Part shown: positions 33,869-45,775 of the stretch, in pieces
Layout: each line of letters opens with the position of its first letter
Position numbering within the stretch: position 1 is the stretch's first letter
Source: Bidens hawaiensis
Taxonomy: Eukaryota; Streptophyta; Magnoliopsida; Asterales; Asteraceae
Assembly: GCA_021521415.1 (NCBI GenBank)
Contig: JAIQDT010003877.1
Location: forward strand, 124,001-188,000
Length of the DNA: 64,000 nucleotides
Reading direction: 5' to 3'
The notes under the pieces: model-generated
The model's input: the letters and a program-made list of their open reading frames with translations, nothing else
What the model was told of the DNA's origin: nothing
The model's database searches: none
Translations under genes and position numbers: made by a program

Positions 33869-34779
33869 AATCTTCAAACACCGATCTATTATGTCAGCTG
33901 AACACCGACGGACCCAGAGACTAGATATTTGATGCTTGAAAAACTAGTCTTGGCACTGGTCTATGCCGCCAGGCGCCTCCGCATATACTTTCAGGGGCAC
34001 CCAATAAATGTGCTGACGGGATACAAACTGAAGAATGTGCTAAGTAAACCAGAACTATTCGGAAGATTGGCAAAATGGGCCATATAATTTGGAGAGCATG
34101 CGATTGAGTACAGACATAGATTCGTAGCCGCTCATGGTTATTTTGGCCGATTGATCTTCCAATATGCTAGTTTGAACAACTCTCGTTCTTTACATTTCTT
34201 CCTAGCTGCTTGGCCTGTAGTAGGTATCTGGTTCAAGGTCAAGTTCTAGCGGACTTCGTTACAGAAATTCCGCGAAACAAAGAAGAAGAGTGCCTGATTA
34301 AACAGCAAACTCCGATGCCTCCTGAGCGAGACCAGATTTGGTCACTGTTCACAGATAGAGCTTCAAGTAATGAAGGACCAGGCGCAAGCCTCAGGTTGGT
34401 TAATCCCGAAGGTCATGAATTCACCTATGCCATATTTGACTTCATACCAAAAATGAGGCAGAATACGAAGTTTTCTTAGCAGGCCTACGGATAGCCAAAA
34501 AACTCGGGGTAAAACATTTGGAAGCACGGGTGGATTCAATGTTGATTGCTGGACAGATCAACGGGACATACGAGGCGAAAAATGATGTGATGGCTTCATA
34601 TCGCTCACAAGCAAAAGATTTGATCATTCAAGTTCTCATCTTGTTAAGTCATTCACATCAAACAAAGTGAAAACAAGTCAGCAGATGCTCTTAGCAAATC
34701 AACTTCAACGGAATTAGAACCTTTTGCAAAAGATATCCGAATTGAGGTCCTTGATCGTCCCTCTATCCCGCAACATCAG
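33869..34779 (+). pseudogene. Tat2 RNase H and second, archaeal-type RNase H
   Basis: 33869-34150 continues the first RNase H (IYYVS, ETRYLMLEKLVLALVYAARRLR, VLTGYKLKNVLSKPELFGRLAKW in parts). The second domain begins near 34339 (WSLFTDRASSNEGPGASL, with Asp), continues AEYEVFLAGLRIAKKLGVKHL-like text after a frameshift near 34460, and the VDSMLIAGQINGTYEAKNDVMA region to about 34600, ending with KVKTSQQMLLANQL-type text. Two RNase H modules are characteristic of the Tat clade. Confidence 0.75.
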
Positions 34780-36027
34780 GTGCTGGTCATACAAACTGGT
34801 ATTGAATCTTGGATGACACCAATTTTGGCCTATCTAACATCAGGAGTTCTCCCAGAAGAAAAAGCCGTGGCATGGAAGATCAGACACAAAGCCCTAAACT
34901 ATCAAGTACAAGATGGTGTCTTTTACCGCATATCCTTCCTTGCTCCACTCTTGAGGTGCGTGGATATCGAGGATGAAAACTATTTAATAAGGGAAATCCA
35001 TGAGGGCATTTTTGGTTTTCACGCGGGTCCAAGAATGGTGGTGGCCAAACTCATGAATGCGGGGTACTATTGGCCGGGAATGCATATGGACGCAGTGCAA
35101 GAAACTAGAAAGTGTGATTCATGCCAGCGCCATGCCCCCAATACCCTAAGACCAAAGAATGAGTTAGTGCCGGTAACATCTGCGTGGCCGTTCCAAAAGT
35201 GGGCGATTGATATCAAGAGTCCATTCTTAGAAGCCCAGGGACTCTTGATTGTGGTAATTGATTATTTCACAAAATGGGTAGAGGCTAAACTAGTGGCCTC
35301 CATTGTTGCGTCCAGCATCAAGAAATTCTTGTGGGAGTTCATTATTTGCCGTTTTGACCACTCGTAGGAATTGATCAGTGACAATGGAACCCAGTTTTTG
35401 GATGGTGGGTTGCAAGCGTTGCTGAAAGAACTTCAGCTCACTCAAGTATTCACGTCTGTAGCCCACTCGCAGGTTAATGGTCAGGTCGAAAGAGCTAATA
35501 GATCTATTAAAGATGGAATCAAAGCACGGTTGGGAACTAAACAAACTGGATGGGTGTATGAATTTTCCCATGTACTCTGGGCTTTCCGCACTCAGAAAAA
35601 GTCAAGAAACTCTTAGACATTGTTTAGTCTGACGTACGGTATTGAGGCCATGATCCCAGCCGAGATTGGAGTTTCATCCGCAAGAATGATGACGAACAAA
35701 GATAATGAAAAAGAGTTGCGGATGAACTTAGACCTCCTTGAAGAAAGGAGAGAACTGGCCCTGATCTGCGAGCATAACTATAAACGTCAGTTACAAAAAT
35801 ATTATGACTCAAGGGTTCAAAAATGTAACTTAGATGCGGGAGACTTTGTCTGCCGCAACAACAAGGCATCCGAGCAAGAACCTCTGGGCAAATTAGCCCC
35901 AACTTGGGAAGGGCCTTATCGCATAAAAGAAGCATTATCAAAGGGCGCGTGCAAGTTAGAAAGTTTGGATGGAACAGAAATCCCTAGAACTTGGAACATC
36001 GCTCAGTTAAAGAAATATTACATATGA
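34780..36027 (+). pseudogene. Tat2 integrase
   Basis: Zinc-binding domain with H...H...CDSCQRH (35000-35130). Core: first Asp in WAIDIKSPF (35200), second Asp in LISDNGTQFL (35374), Glu in NGQVERANRSIKD (35479). Stops at 35365 and 35614 divide it into three frames. The C-terminal frame 35620-36027 ends with GKLAPTWEGPYRIKEAL and TWNIAQLKKYYI, the usual Tat Pol terminus. The D-D-E residues are intact, so decay here is by nonsense mutations. Confidence 0.85.
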
Positions 36028-36160
36028 GCAAGACTGTCGTTACTTATATTTCTTTTTTTGGCCTGCGTGCCCTGATAAGTAGTTAAAACGACATCTTGTG
36101 TCACTACTTGTAATATAATTAGGCCTGCTACCCACTTTTACCAAAGTAATCAATCAAAGC

Positions 36161-39100
36161 TATATGTAAGTCTTGTGTAATCGCAAAGTAATTCCTGGCA
36201 TGCGTGCTAGAGAGGACCCGCGTGACCTTTACAAACTTTCTGGCCTGCAACCCAGAGGGACCCGCGTGTCATTAAAATAATTCCTGGCCTGCGTTCCAGA
36301 GAGGACCCCGCGGGTCCTTAACAAATTTCCTGGCCTGCGTGCCAGAGAGGACTTGCGTGTCCTTAAAATAAATTCCTGGCCTGCGTGCCAGAAAAGAACC
36401 GCATATCCATACACATAATTGATAATTTCAAGTAATCCTTTATTAACAAATAAGAAGATCCCAAGACATAACACTTATATTATGCATATGACAAAGTGTA
36501 GAAGATAAAAATTTCTTATATTAATATAAAAGGGGATTACAAAACAAAGATGGTCAAACATTACAAGATACATACCTCTACAATCAAGTTACAAAGTATT
36601 ATTATTTATTCTATGGAGCTTGAGTAGTTGCGTCTTCAGGTGCTTGAGTCTTTGAGGATGGAGTATCTGGTTTTGAAGAAGTTGGAGGAGTGGATGGCGT
36701 ATCTTCAAATGTTTCTTGTAAATACTCCTTTAGACGGTGAACGCCATCCCCCGCCTCGGCAAATTCAGGGAGCGTTGGATGGTGAGGAAATGACAGATTT
36801 TCATATTCCTTCATTCACAGATTATACTCCCTTGAAACGTTCAGTCCATGTAGCGGGTGCTCCTCGGCCGATCGGCTGGTCCGCGCATATTCTATACCTT
36901 CCTCGAAGCCAACCCGGGCGGCCAGCTTGAGTCGAGGTGTTGAGCAAGACAGCGAGGCTATCCGTCAACTCAGGTCCTTCCTTGATATGCTTGATAACCT
37001 ATGAGGATGAAGAGACATACAAATATTAACAAGATGACTAAGGCAAAGGGGAAAGATATAAATAAGGGGACAGAAAACATACCAATGCGAGACCTTCGTC
37101 CAACAACCATTGTAGTTCTTCCTTGGTCCGGTTGGACTTCTCCCTAAACTTGTGGTACCTGTCGGCCATCTTCAAATTGTCCTCATACGATTTGGCCGCA
37201 CGGGCCTGCACCTCCTCATGAGCCTTCAGCAAGGCATCATGCGCGGCATTCATCGTCGCGTTCCTCTTCTCCATTTCCTCCACATGCTCCTTTCGTAACC
37301 TCGTCTCCTCTTCAGATGCTTGAATCAAGTTACCTTGTGTGGTAACTTGACTCTCTAGAGCAGTGTTATCTTCGAGGGGTTTAGCCAGGTCCGCCTCCTT
37401 ATGCTGGGTCTCGTCCCGGGCAGCTTTAAGGATAGAATTATGCTTCTTGCCCGCTTCTTCCCATTGGCGAGCGGCAGCAGATTGGCTATCCTTTTCGGCC
37501 TGAAGGGTAATTCCAGCATCCTTCAGCTTCCACTTAACAGTGTTAGCTTTCAGGCGCTACTCCTTGGTCGTCTTCTTGGCTTCTTTCGTGGCCTGGGACA
37601 TCTCCCATCACTTTTCTATCATCGATCGCCGTTCTCGCAAATTTCTTGTCCGATGGCCACAGTGTTGGCCACTTTTCTACCATCGATTAAAGCTATATGT
37701 AAGTCTTGTGTTAATAGATAAGTAATTCCTGGCATGCGTGCTAGAGAGGAACCACGTGTCCTTTACAAATTTTCTGGCCTGCGTGTCATTAAAATAATTC
37801 CTGGCCTGCATTCCGGAGAGGACCCGCGCGTCCTTAACAAATTTCTTGGCATGTGTGCCAGAGTGGACATGTGTGTCCTTAAAATAAATTTATGGCCTGC
37901 GTGCCAGAGAGGACCCGCGTGTCCGTAAAATAAAACCTGGCCTGCGTGCCAGAAAAGATCCGCATATACTTACACATAATTGATAATTTAAAGTAATCCT
38001 TTATTGAGAAATAAGAAGATCCCAAGACATAACAATTATATTATGCATATGACAAAGTGTAGATAATAAAAATTTCTTATATTAATATCAAAGGGGATTA
38101 CAAAACAAAGATGGTCAAACATTACAAGATACATACCTCTACAATCAAGTTACAAAGTATTATCATTTATTCTATGGAGCTTGAGTAGTTGCGTCTTCAG
38201 GACCTTGAGTCTTTGAGGATGGAGTATTTGGTTTTGGAGAAGTTGGAGGAGTGGATGGCGTATCTTTAAATGTTTCTTATAAATACTCCTTTAGACGGTG
38301 AACGCCATCCCCCGTCGCGACAAATTCAGGGAGCATTGCTTGGTGAGGAAATTACAGATTGTCATATTCCTTCATTCGCAGATTATACTCCCTTGCAACG
38401 TTTAGTCCATGTAGCGGGTGCTCCTCCGCCGATCGGCTGGTCCTCGCATATTCTAGACCTTCCTCGAAGAAAACCCGGGCGGCCAGCATGAGTCGAGGTG
38501 TTGAGCAGAACAGCGAGGCTATCCGTCAACTCAGGTCCTTCCTTGATATGCTTGATAACCTATGAGGATGAAGAGACATACAAATATTAACAAGATGACT
38601 AAGGCAAAGGGGAAAGATATAAATAGAGGGACAGAAAACATAACAATGCGAGAGCTTCGTCCAGCAACCATTTTCGTTCTTCCTCGGTCCGCTTGGACTT
38701 CTCCCTACACTTGTGGTACCCGTCGACCATCTTCAAATTGTCCTCATAAGATTTGGCCGCACGGGCCTGCACCTCCTCATGAGCCTTCAGCAAGGCATCA
38801 TGCGCGGCCTTCATCGTCGCGTTCCTCTTCTCCATTTCCTCCACATGCTCCTTTCGCAACCTGGTCTCCTCTTCAAATGCTGGAATCAAGTTACCTTGTG
38901 TGGTAACTTGAATCTCTAGAGCAGTGTTAGATTCGAGGGGTTTAGCGAGGTCCGGTTCCTTATGCTGGGTCTCGTCCCGGGCAGCTTTAAGGATAGAATT
39001 CTGCTTCTTGCCCGCTTCTTCCAATTGGCGAGCGGCAGCAGATTGGCTATCCTTTTCAGCTTGAAGGGCAATTCCAGCATCCTTCAGCTTCCACTTAAAA

Positions 39101-40875
39101 GTGTTAGCTTTCAGGCGCTGCTCCTTGGCTGTCTTCTTGGCTTCTTTCGTGGACCGGGACATCTCCTCCCACTTTTCTACCATTGAATAGCCGTTCTCGC
39201 AAAATTTCTTTTCCGATGGCCACAGTGTTGGCCACTTATCTACCATCGATTAAAGCTATATGTAAGTCTTGTGTTAATAGTAAAGTAATTCCTGGCATGC
39301 GTGCTAGAGAGGACCCGTGTGTCCTTTACAAATTTTCTGGCCTGCGTGCCAAAGGGACCTTCGTGTCATTAAAATAATTCCTGGCCTGCGTTCCAGAGAG
39401 GACCCGCGTGTCCTTAACAAATTTCCTGGCCTGCGTGCCAGAGAGGACTTGTGTATCCTTAAAATAAATTCCTGGCATGCGTGCCAGATAGGACCCGCTT
39501 GTCCTTACAATAAATTCTAGGCATGCGTGCCAGAAAAGACCCGCGTATCCTTACACATAATTGATAATTTCAAGTAACCCTTTATTGACAAATAAGAAGA
39601 TCCCAAGACATAACACATATATTATGCATATGACAAAGTGTAGAAGATAAAATTTTCTTATATTAATATCAAAGGGGATTACAAATCAAAGATGGTCAAA
39701 CATTACAAGATACATACCTCTACAATCAAGTTACAAAGTATTATTATTTATTCTATGGAGCTTGAGTATTTGCATCTTCAGGACCTTGAGTCTTTGAGGA
39801 TGGAGTATCTGGTTTTGGAGAAGTTGGAGGAGTGGATGGCGTACCTTAAAATGTTTCTTGTAAATAATCCTTTAGACGGAGAACGCCATCCCCCGTCGCG
39901 GCAAATTCAGGGAGCATTGCTTGGTGAGGAAATGACATATTGTCATATTCCTTCATTCGCAGATTATTCTCCCTTGCAACGTTCAGTCCATGTAGCGGGT
40001 GCTCCTCCGCCGATCGGCTGGTCCTCGCATATTCTAGACCTTCCTCGTAGCCAACCCGGGCGGCCAGCTTGAATCGAGGTGTTGAGCAGGACAGCGAGGC
40101 TATCCGTCAACTCAGGTCCTTCCTTGATATGCTTGATAACCTATGAGGATGAAGAGACATACAAATATTAACAAGATGACTAAGGCAAAGGGGAAAGATA
40201 TAAATAGAGGGACAGAAAACATACCAATGCGAGACCTTTGTCTAGCAACCATTGTCGTTCTTCCTCGGTCCGCTTGGACTTCTCCCTAAACTTGTGGTAC
40301 CCGTCGGCCATCTTCAAATTGTCCTCATACGATTTGGCCGCACAGGCCTGCACCTTTTCATGAGCCTTCAGCAAGGCATCATGCAAGGCCTTCATCGTCA
40401 CGCTCCTCTTCTCCATTTCCTCCACATGCTCCTTTCGCAACCTGGTATCCTCTTCAAATGCTTGAATCAAGTTAGCTTCGAGGGGTTTAGCTAGGTCCGC
40501 ATCCTTATGCTGGGTCTCGTCCCGGGCATCTTTAAGGATAGAATTCTGCTTCTTGCCTGCTTTTTCCCATTGGCGAGCGGCAGCAGATTGGCTATCCTTT
40601 CGTCCTGAAGGGCAATTCCAGCTTCCACTTAACAGTGTTAGCTTTCAGTCGCTGCTCCTTGGCCGTATTTTGGCTTATTTCGTGGCCCGGGACATCTCCC
40701 CCCACTTTTCTACCATCGATCGCCATTCTCGCAAAATTTCTTGTCCGCTGCCACAATGTTGGCCACTTTTCTACCATCGATTAAAGCTATATGTAAGTCT
40801 TGTGTTAATAGCAAAGTAATTCCTAGCATGTGTGCTAGAGAGGACCCGCATGTCCTTTACAAAGTAATTCTTGGC
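36161..40875 (+). repeat. Three ~1.55-kb tandem repeats plus a partial fourth in Tat2
   Basis: The phrase TATATGTAAGTCTTGTG recurs at 36161, 37694, 39257 and 40788, giving unit lengths of 1,533, 1,563 and 1,531 bases. Each unit contains, in order, a short GC-rich subrepeat array, an AT-rich block, a C-terminal exon and a coiled-coil exon of the antisense gene. The partial fourth copy stops near 40872, where unique antisense-gene exon sequence begins. Units differ by scattered substitutions and small indels. Confidence 0.9.
36190..36415 (+). repeat. ~45-bp hairpin subrepeats, array 1
   Basis: About five copies of CTGGCCTGCGTGCCAG followed by AGAGGACCCGCGTGTCC and an AT-rich spacer. Each unit has two short inverted repeats (CTGGC/GCCAG and GGAC/GTCC). 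Equivalent arrays are at 37725-37975, 39284-39560 and, one unit only, 40816-40872. Confidence 0.85.
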
Positions 40876-42058
40876 TGGCTTCTCTTCGGCATCCACATGA
40901 CTGGATCCCGCGTCCCTTGCCTTAGAGGACTGTTGCTTCCTCTTCCGCTCTAACTCTTCCAACGCACACGTGACAGATGAAATTTTAGATGCATCGTCAG
41001 AATAATATTTCTCAAGGGATGATGATTCGTCACTCATGGACAGAATCACTATCACCCCGTCGAAGGTTAAAGAATTTAGAGGACGAGAGTTCAGACGATA
41101 CGCACCTATTTGAAAAATGGCCTCTGAGGCCACTGGCTCGGCACGCACCTTGATGGGGAAGTGGAAGTAATCCCGGGTCTTGTCCAATATTGGCAGAGCC
41201 TTCGCATCGCGAATGCGCTTCTACGTACACCCTGCGTCGTCAAAAAGGGCGTCAATCATTGACCCCTCACCTGAAAAGTACAAAGTCGTAAGAAAGACAA
41301 AACATGGGGAAGCTGGTAAACACTTAGTCTCATCCACAATCTGGAAGAAAGGTTTCAGATCCAAGTATGTCCATAAGCGGCTTATACCTGCCACACCAGG
41401 GCTTCCTCAGGAATGGCCCGCATGGGCTTAGTCTTCTGCATCAAAGTGCGGAACCACTCCTGACCCTCAAAAGAAGCAAGCGGCATGTCCGGAAGCTTCT
41501 CGTTGGCCGGACGCCGCACCATGGTGATGGGGACAACGTCCTCCCACATCCAGAAGAACTTCGTTCTCCATTCGTATGCTCTGCGAAGCGGTTCGGTGCC
41601 AATGAACCTCTTGGAGACAGAGGCACAATTGTACCATCCGCCACACCTGTGCATCTTGTAGAACACGGAGAATTTGTCAATCTTTGGCACAATGTTGTTC
41701 GCCCGACATACGAATTCGAAGTGACGAATCCACATGAGACCAAAGGGATTCACCTGCGATATGTGTATCCCATGGCTGGATAGAATGTTCCCAAGGAACT
41801 TGGTTATCGGAAACCTAAGATTCACGTGGGAGAAGAAGTCGGCGTACAACGCCATCTTGCCCGATGGGGGTTGTTGGCGGTAGATCCAGCGGCAGGGAAC
41901 TCTGGTTCCCATTCCGATGGAATCCCATAAGCAGTGATAAGCTTCTCATAGTCGGGACGTTTCCAACTAATTGTAATAGCTTCTATATTAGGGGAAGATG
42001 ACGCCTTCTTATCACCAGCCACTACATCAGAGTCGAACGGAAAATAACAAGAAATCAT
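36611..42058 (-). pseudogene. Antisense gene of Tat2 with triplicated 3' exons
   Basis: Minus strand, opposite to pol. It starts at 42058 (MISCYFPFDSDV). After a frameshift near 41910 it holds the Transposase_28-like core, ALYADFFSHVNLRFP and WIRHFEFVCRANNIVP, to 41388. An intron of 115 bases, 41387-41273, has GT...AG ends (CAG|GTATAAG and TTTTCAG|GTGAGG). The next exon (41272 to about 40880) reads KTRDYFHFPIKVRAEP and has an in-frame TAG near 41222. Then follow repeated exons: a Lys/Glu/Ala coiled coil (RLRKEHVEEMEKRNATM) at 40740-40180, 39246-38599 and 37620-37038, and a C-terminal Pro/Thr exon best seen at 36814-36611. The function of these antisense proteins is unknown. The coding region is damaged. 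Confidence 0.75.
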
Positions 42059-42469
42059 GCAAAATCTGCAAAGTTTAATCGAAGATTCGAGAAGAGAAAT
42101 CAGGAAGAGAGAAGATTGAAAGTGATAAAAGAAAAAGCAGGGGGAACCGCATTATTTAAACCCATAGCAATTAATGCGATGGGAGGTTGACAGTGGAGAG
42201 AGAAATTGAAGAACCAATGGGGATATGCCACGTCACACGGGAAAACCAAAATAGCAAAAAAAGGTGAACAGTCGAGTACAGTGACAGCTGACATTGACGT
42301 CCCATAACCTGTTCGAAGTCCGCAAAACGTCTCATCGTCCTTTCCAATAGTTATCCTCACCAACATAAAATATCTAAACCAGACGCATGAAATTCACAAA
42401 AGATCCAAGAAATATCTCTAAGTCCAAAATTTCACCCGCATAAAGCTTCACACGGATGAAACAATGGAC

Positions 42470-42479
42470 TGGGGGGGAC
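42470..42479 (+). other. Polypurine tract of Tat2
   Basis: TGGGGGGGAC immediately before the 3' LTR start TTATAGAGG, downstream of the antisense gene's start and its upstream region (42059-42469), which shows no other ORF of interest. Confidence 0.8.
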
Positions 42480-43294
42480 TTATAGAGGTATGGTACCAAA
42501 AAGACCCAAACATCTTTAAAAGTCATCCACGGGTGACAGAGGACTCCCTCAAAAGTCACCCGCGGAACATATTAATCACCCGCATAACTCAAGATAGAGA
42601 GACACTGACAACAAGATCTAGAGACTATACGCGGGAGGATCCAGACGTCCTCAGAAGTCATCCGTAGGGTACTATTCCCACCCGAAAGGATGACCAGAGG
42701 ACGACGACAGAGGACAGATGTAATTAACCAACCTCTTTCTTGAAGATTTACCAAGATCCTTTCTTGGAAAGCAAGAGATACAACAACCAATAGAATAAGG
42801 ACAGATGGCCAGGGTGTTACCACCATGCACATTGCCAAATTAGTTCGTCCTATCACGTACAGACACGTGCACAGGTTGTTACAACCATGCACATGGCCGA
42901 TATAGCTCACCCTATCATATGCGGACACGTGTCCAGGCAGTTACAAATACATCTTCTGGAAAGGGACAGTTGGACCAATCACATTCCTTTACCCTTTGGC
43001 TATAAAATACCCTCCGTAATCTCCATGAGGTATTCATTCACTCCCAACTATCTACTCTAAATACTGTAAGTACTTTCTATCCATCAGAATTGTACTTATT
43101 CTCACGCCGGAGGGTGGTTACGGGAAGACCCCCCCCCCTCTTGTCCTTTCCATAACGAGATCACAGTGGTTGTTTTACCGGTTTCGTCATTGGACTTGGG
43201 AGATTAGGCTTATATCGTTGGTTGGTAATTGTTAGACCCGACCCTGTGGACTCATTGGATCCCGGCCCTTAGGGGATTAGATCCGTGTTTCTTC
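42480..43294 (+). repeat. 3' LTR of Tat2
   Basis: About 815 bp, co-linear with 29635-30417 and about 32 bases longer, mainly because of an insertion near 42948-42980. It carries a C run at 43130-43138. Ends TTAT...CTTC(A) match the 5' LTR, and the following AACTA is the target duplication. Confidence 0.9.
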
Positions 43295-43299
43295 AACTA

Positions 43300-44071
43300 C
43301 CCCTAATACGTATGATGAAGTGTCATTCAATAACATCATCCCCTTCAAGTCCCTCACTTGAAATGATTTAGGTGAATCCATCATCTATCCCTTTTCCATA
43401 GATGTCATGTCAAATCCAGAGACACAGAGTCATCATTCTCTGTTGATTTAACTTAGCAGGCCTTAGACATCTTACTCTCAATGAATAAGAGGGACAAATC
43501 CCCTTTTGATAACATACGTCTCTCACAATCACCTTGTATTACACTTGATCTTACCCTTATGTACCGTCATGTTTCAGAGCAGCGAAGAACTAAGTCAAAG
43601 TGTAATATGCGGTGAATATCAAGACCCAATATGTATCTTAGGTCAGAGGATACTATGATATTCTCCTTTAATCAAATTTACTTATGATCAATCACAAAGA
43701 TTCCATGTAGTAATATTTGAGGGCGGGTCAATACAATATTTATATCCCGTAAATATCTATGAACCTTGGCAGCAAACCATTGCTCTATATTCATACCTTA
43801 TGAATATCCACCAATCCAAGTTCATAATAGTCTTACCTTTATATTTCTTCCCACAAATATGACCAACTACGGATATTTAGAATAATTAACTTATTCATGG
43901 ATTTAAACATGCTAAAATGGAACATAACTCAAAATTCATAATCATAAACCAAATTCATATGAATGAGTCAAAATAACAATTGTTCCGATATCCAAATACA
44001 AAATATATTAAATCCAATCACTAGAATATGGAAGTCCTAAGGCACAAGTGTGACATTCATACTTTGGCCTT
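43300..44071 (-). other. Element E 3' untranslated region
   Basis: Non-coding AT-rich sequence between the RNase H stop of copia E (44072) and its 3' LTR, resumed after the Tat2 insertion. It contains no recognisable gene. Its continuity with 29565-29634 across the Tat2 target duplication supports the nesting. Confidence 0.65.
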
Positions 44072-44340
44072 TTAAGGAGCTTCATGAGCGGATCCGCAAT
44101 GTTTTGATCGGTGTGAACTTTGCGAATACATATTTTTCCCTTTTTCAACTTCATCCCTTATGTAATTCAGTCTCCCCTCAATGTGCTTTGTCTTTTGATG
44201 TGCACAGGGTTCCTTGATTTGAGCAATCACATCTTCGTTGTCAAAAAAGATCTCTAGAGGATCCTGAATTGTACGGACCACCCCTAGGTCGACAATGAAC
44301 TTCCTTATCCACGCAACATCTTGAGCTGCCAATGAGGCGG
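44072..44340 (-). pseudogene. Copia E RNase H C-terminal part
   Basis: Minus strand: AAQDVAWIRKFIVDLG, FFDNEDVIAQIKEP (third Asp region), HQKTKHIEGRLNYIRD, near the typical copia Pol terminus. The upstream ...SEYT motif is in another frame, so a frameshift lies near 44340. The remainder of RNase H is partly in 44415-44651 (YQQNPGSSHWMAVKSILKYLR). Confidence 0.8.
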
Positions 44341-44414
44341 CGTGTATTCCGATTCAGTGGTGGACAATGCTACCAGATCTTGTTTTGCACTCTTCCAAGA
44401 GACTGCCCCACCAT

Positions 44415-45300
44415 TCATAACGAAAACATATCCCGATTTTGATCGAGAATCATCTCGATTAGTTTGGAATAACCCTTTACAACAAGTTCCTCCTCACCAG
44501 ATCCATATATTAGAAACACATCCTTAGTCCTTCTAAGATATTTCAATATGCTCTTAACCGCCATCCAATGGCTACTTCCCGGATTTTGTTGGTATCTACT
44601 TGTCATGCTCAAAGTGCATGATAAATCCGATCTTAGTGCATATAATAGCATACATGATGGATCCTATAGCCGATGCATATGGGATTCCTTTCATTTTCTC
44701 TTGCTCATCCTTTGAACTTGGATATTGAGACACACTCAGTATTGTTCCTCTTTGAATATATACCAAACCTTTCTTAGAGATCACCACCTTGAACCTTTTC
44801 AAGATTTTATCAATGTATGCACTTTGGTTTAAACCTATCAACTGCCTTGATCTATCCCTATAGATCTTTATTCCCAAAATATAGGCGGCTTCACCAAGAT
44901 CTTTGATGGAAAAACAACTCCAAGCCAGGCTTTTACACCTTCCATGGTTGAAATGTCATTTCCAAACAATAGTATGTCATCCACACAGAATGCTAACAAA
45001 GTATTGATGCTCCCACTAGCTTTCTTATACACACAAGCCTCATCAGCGTTTTTGATTAATCCAAATTTCTTGACTACTTCATCAAAACGGTGATTCCAAC
45101 TTCTAAATGCTTGTTTCAATCCATAGATTGATTTCTTTAACTTGAATACTTTGTTAGGATGTTGTGGATCGACAAAACCTTCGGGCTGAACCATATAGAC
45201 ATCTTCTTCATGATGTCCATTTAGAAAAGAGGTTTTGACATCATTTCCAAATCTCATAGTCATAATATGCGGCTATGGCAAATAATATTCTAATTGACTT
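44415..45300 (-). pseudogene. Copia E reverse transcriptase
   Basis: Reading 45263 to 44868: VKTSFLNGHHEEDVYMVQPEGF, KLKKSIYGLKQAFRSWNHRF, and FCVDDILLFGNDI with the catalytic VDD. It continues 44877-44596 (GIKIYRDRSRQLIGLNQSAYI, SQYPSSKDEQEKM, YASAIGSIMYA) and 44651-44415 into the connection to RNase H. Frames shift between these blocks. The RT start upstream (45300-45480) is readable only in fragments. Confidence 0.85.
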
Positions 45301-45775
45301 TAGCATTGCCACTAGCGAAAATGTCTCATCATAATCAACCCCTTGAGTTTGAGTAAACCTTTTGCTACAAGTCTTTCTTTATAAGTATCCAAGTCTTGCT
45401 TAACTCCAACCGGTTTGGAGTTAAGAGGCCGTACAACAAAATCCCATATTTGGTTGTCATGCATGGATTGCATCTCAATGTTCATAGCTTCGAGCTATTT
45501 GTCACTATCAGATTGTGATATTGCCTCATGGTATGTGGTGGGTTCATCTAAATCTACCACATAGCATCCATCCATGAAAACCCCATATATTTTGGGTGGA
45601 TTACTTGTTCTACCAGTTTTGCGAACGTTTTGTGTGTCTTGATCAACCATTTGATCATTCTCATGAACCCACCATTCTACTCGAGTTCCACCATTCTACT
45701 AGTTCCTTCTATAAGGAACCTAGTTTCCAAGAACTCGACCTTTCGAGCAATAAACACCTTTTGCTCGGTTGGGTT
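45301..45775 (-). other. Copia E linker between integrase and RT
   Basis: Degenerate coding remnants on the minus strand, including text equivalent to NIEMQSMHDNQIWDFV-type RT start near 45440-45480. No continuous frame. The plus-strand ORF 45596-45796 is a shadow. Confidence 0.5.

Larger units (their letters stand above)
29635..43294 (+). mobile_element. Element Tat2: complete Tat-type Ty3/gypsy retrotransposon, 13.7 kb
   Basis: Two recognisable LTRs (29635-30417 and 42480-43294), a polypurine tract, gag, protease, RT, RNase H, second RNase H, integrase, a long tandem-repeat region and an antisense gene. AACTA flanks it on both sides (29630-29634, 43295-43299). It is structurally whole but coding-dead: stops break gag, protease, RT-RNase H and integrase. 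By eye the first ~95 bases of the LTRs differ at roughly 12 positions, mostly C/T and G/A, so it is old. Confidence 0.9.

Noticed and set aside
36161..40875. CRISPR-like or satellite array
   Set aside because: Eukaryotic retroelement context, 1.5-kb units with exons; subrepeats lack unique spacers.
41180..41783. Plus-strand ORFs within Tat2 3' region
   Set aside because: Complement of the Transposase_28-like antisense exon, with no own homology.
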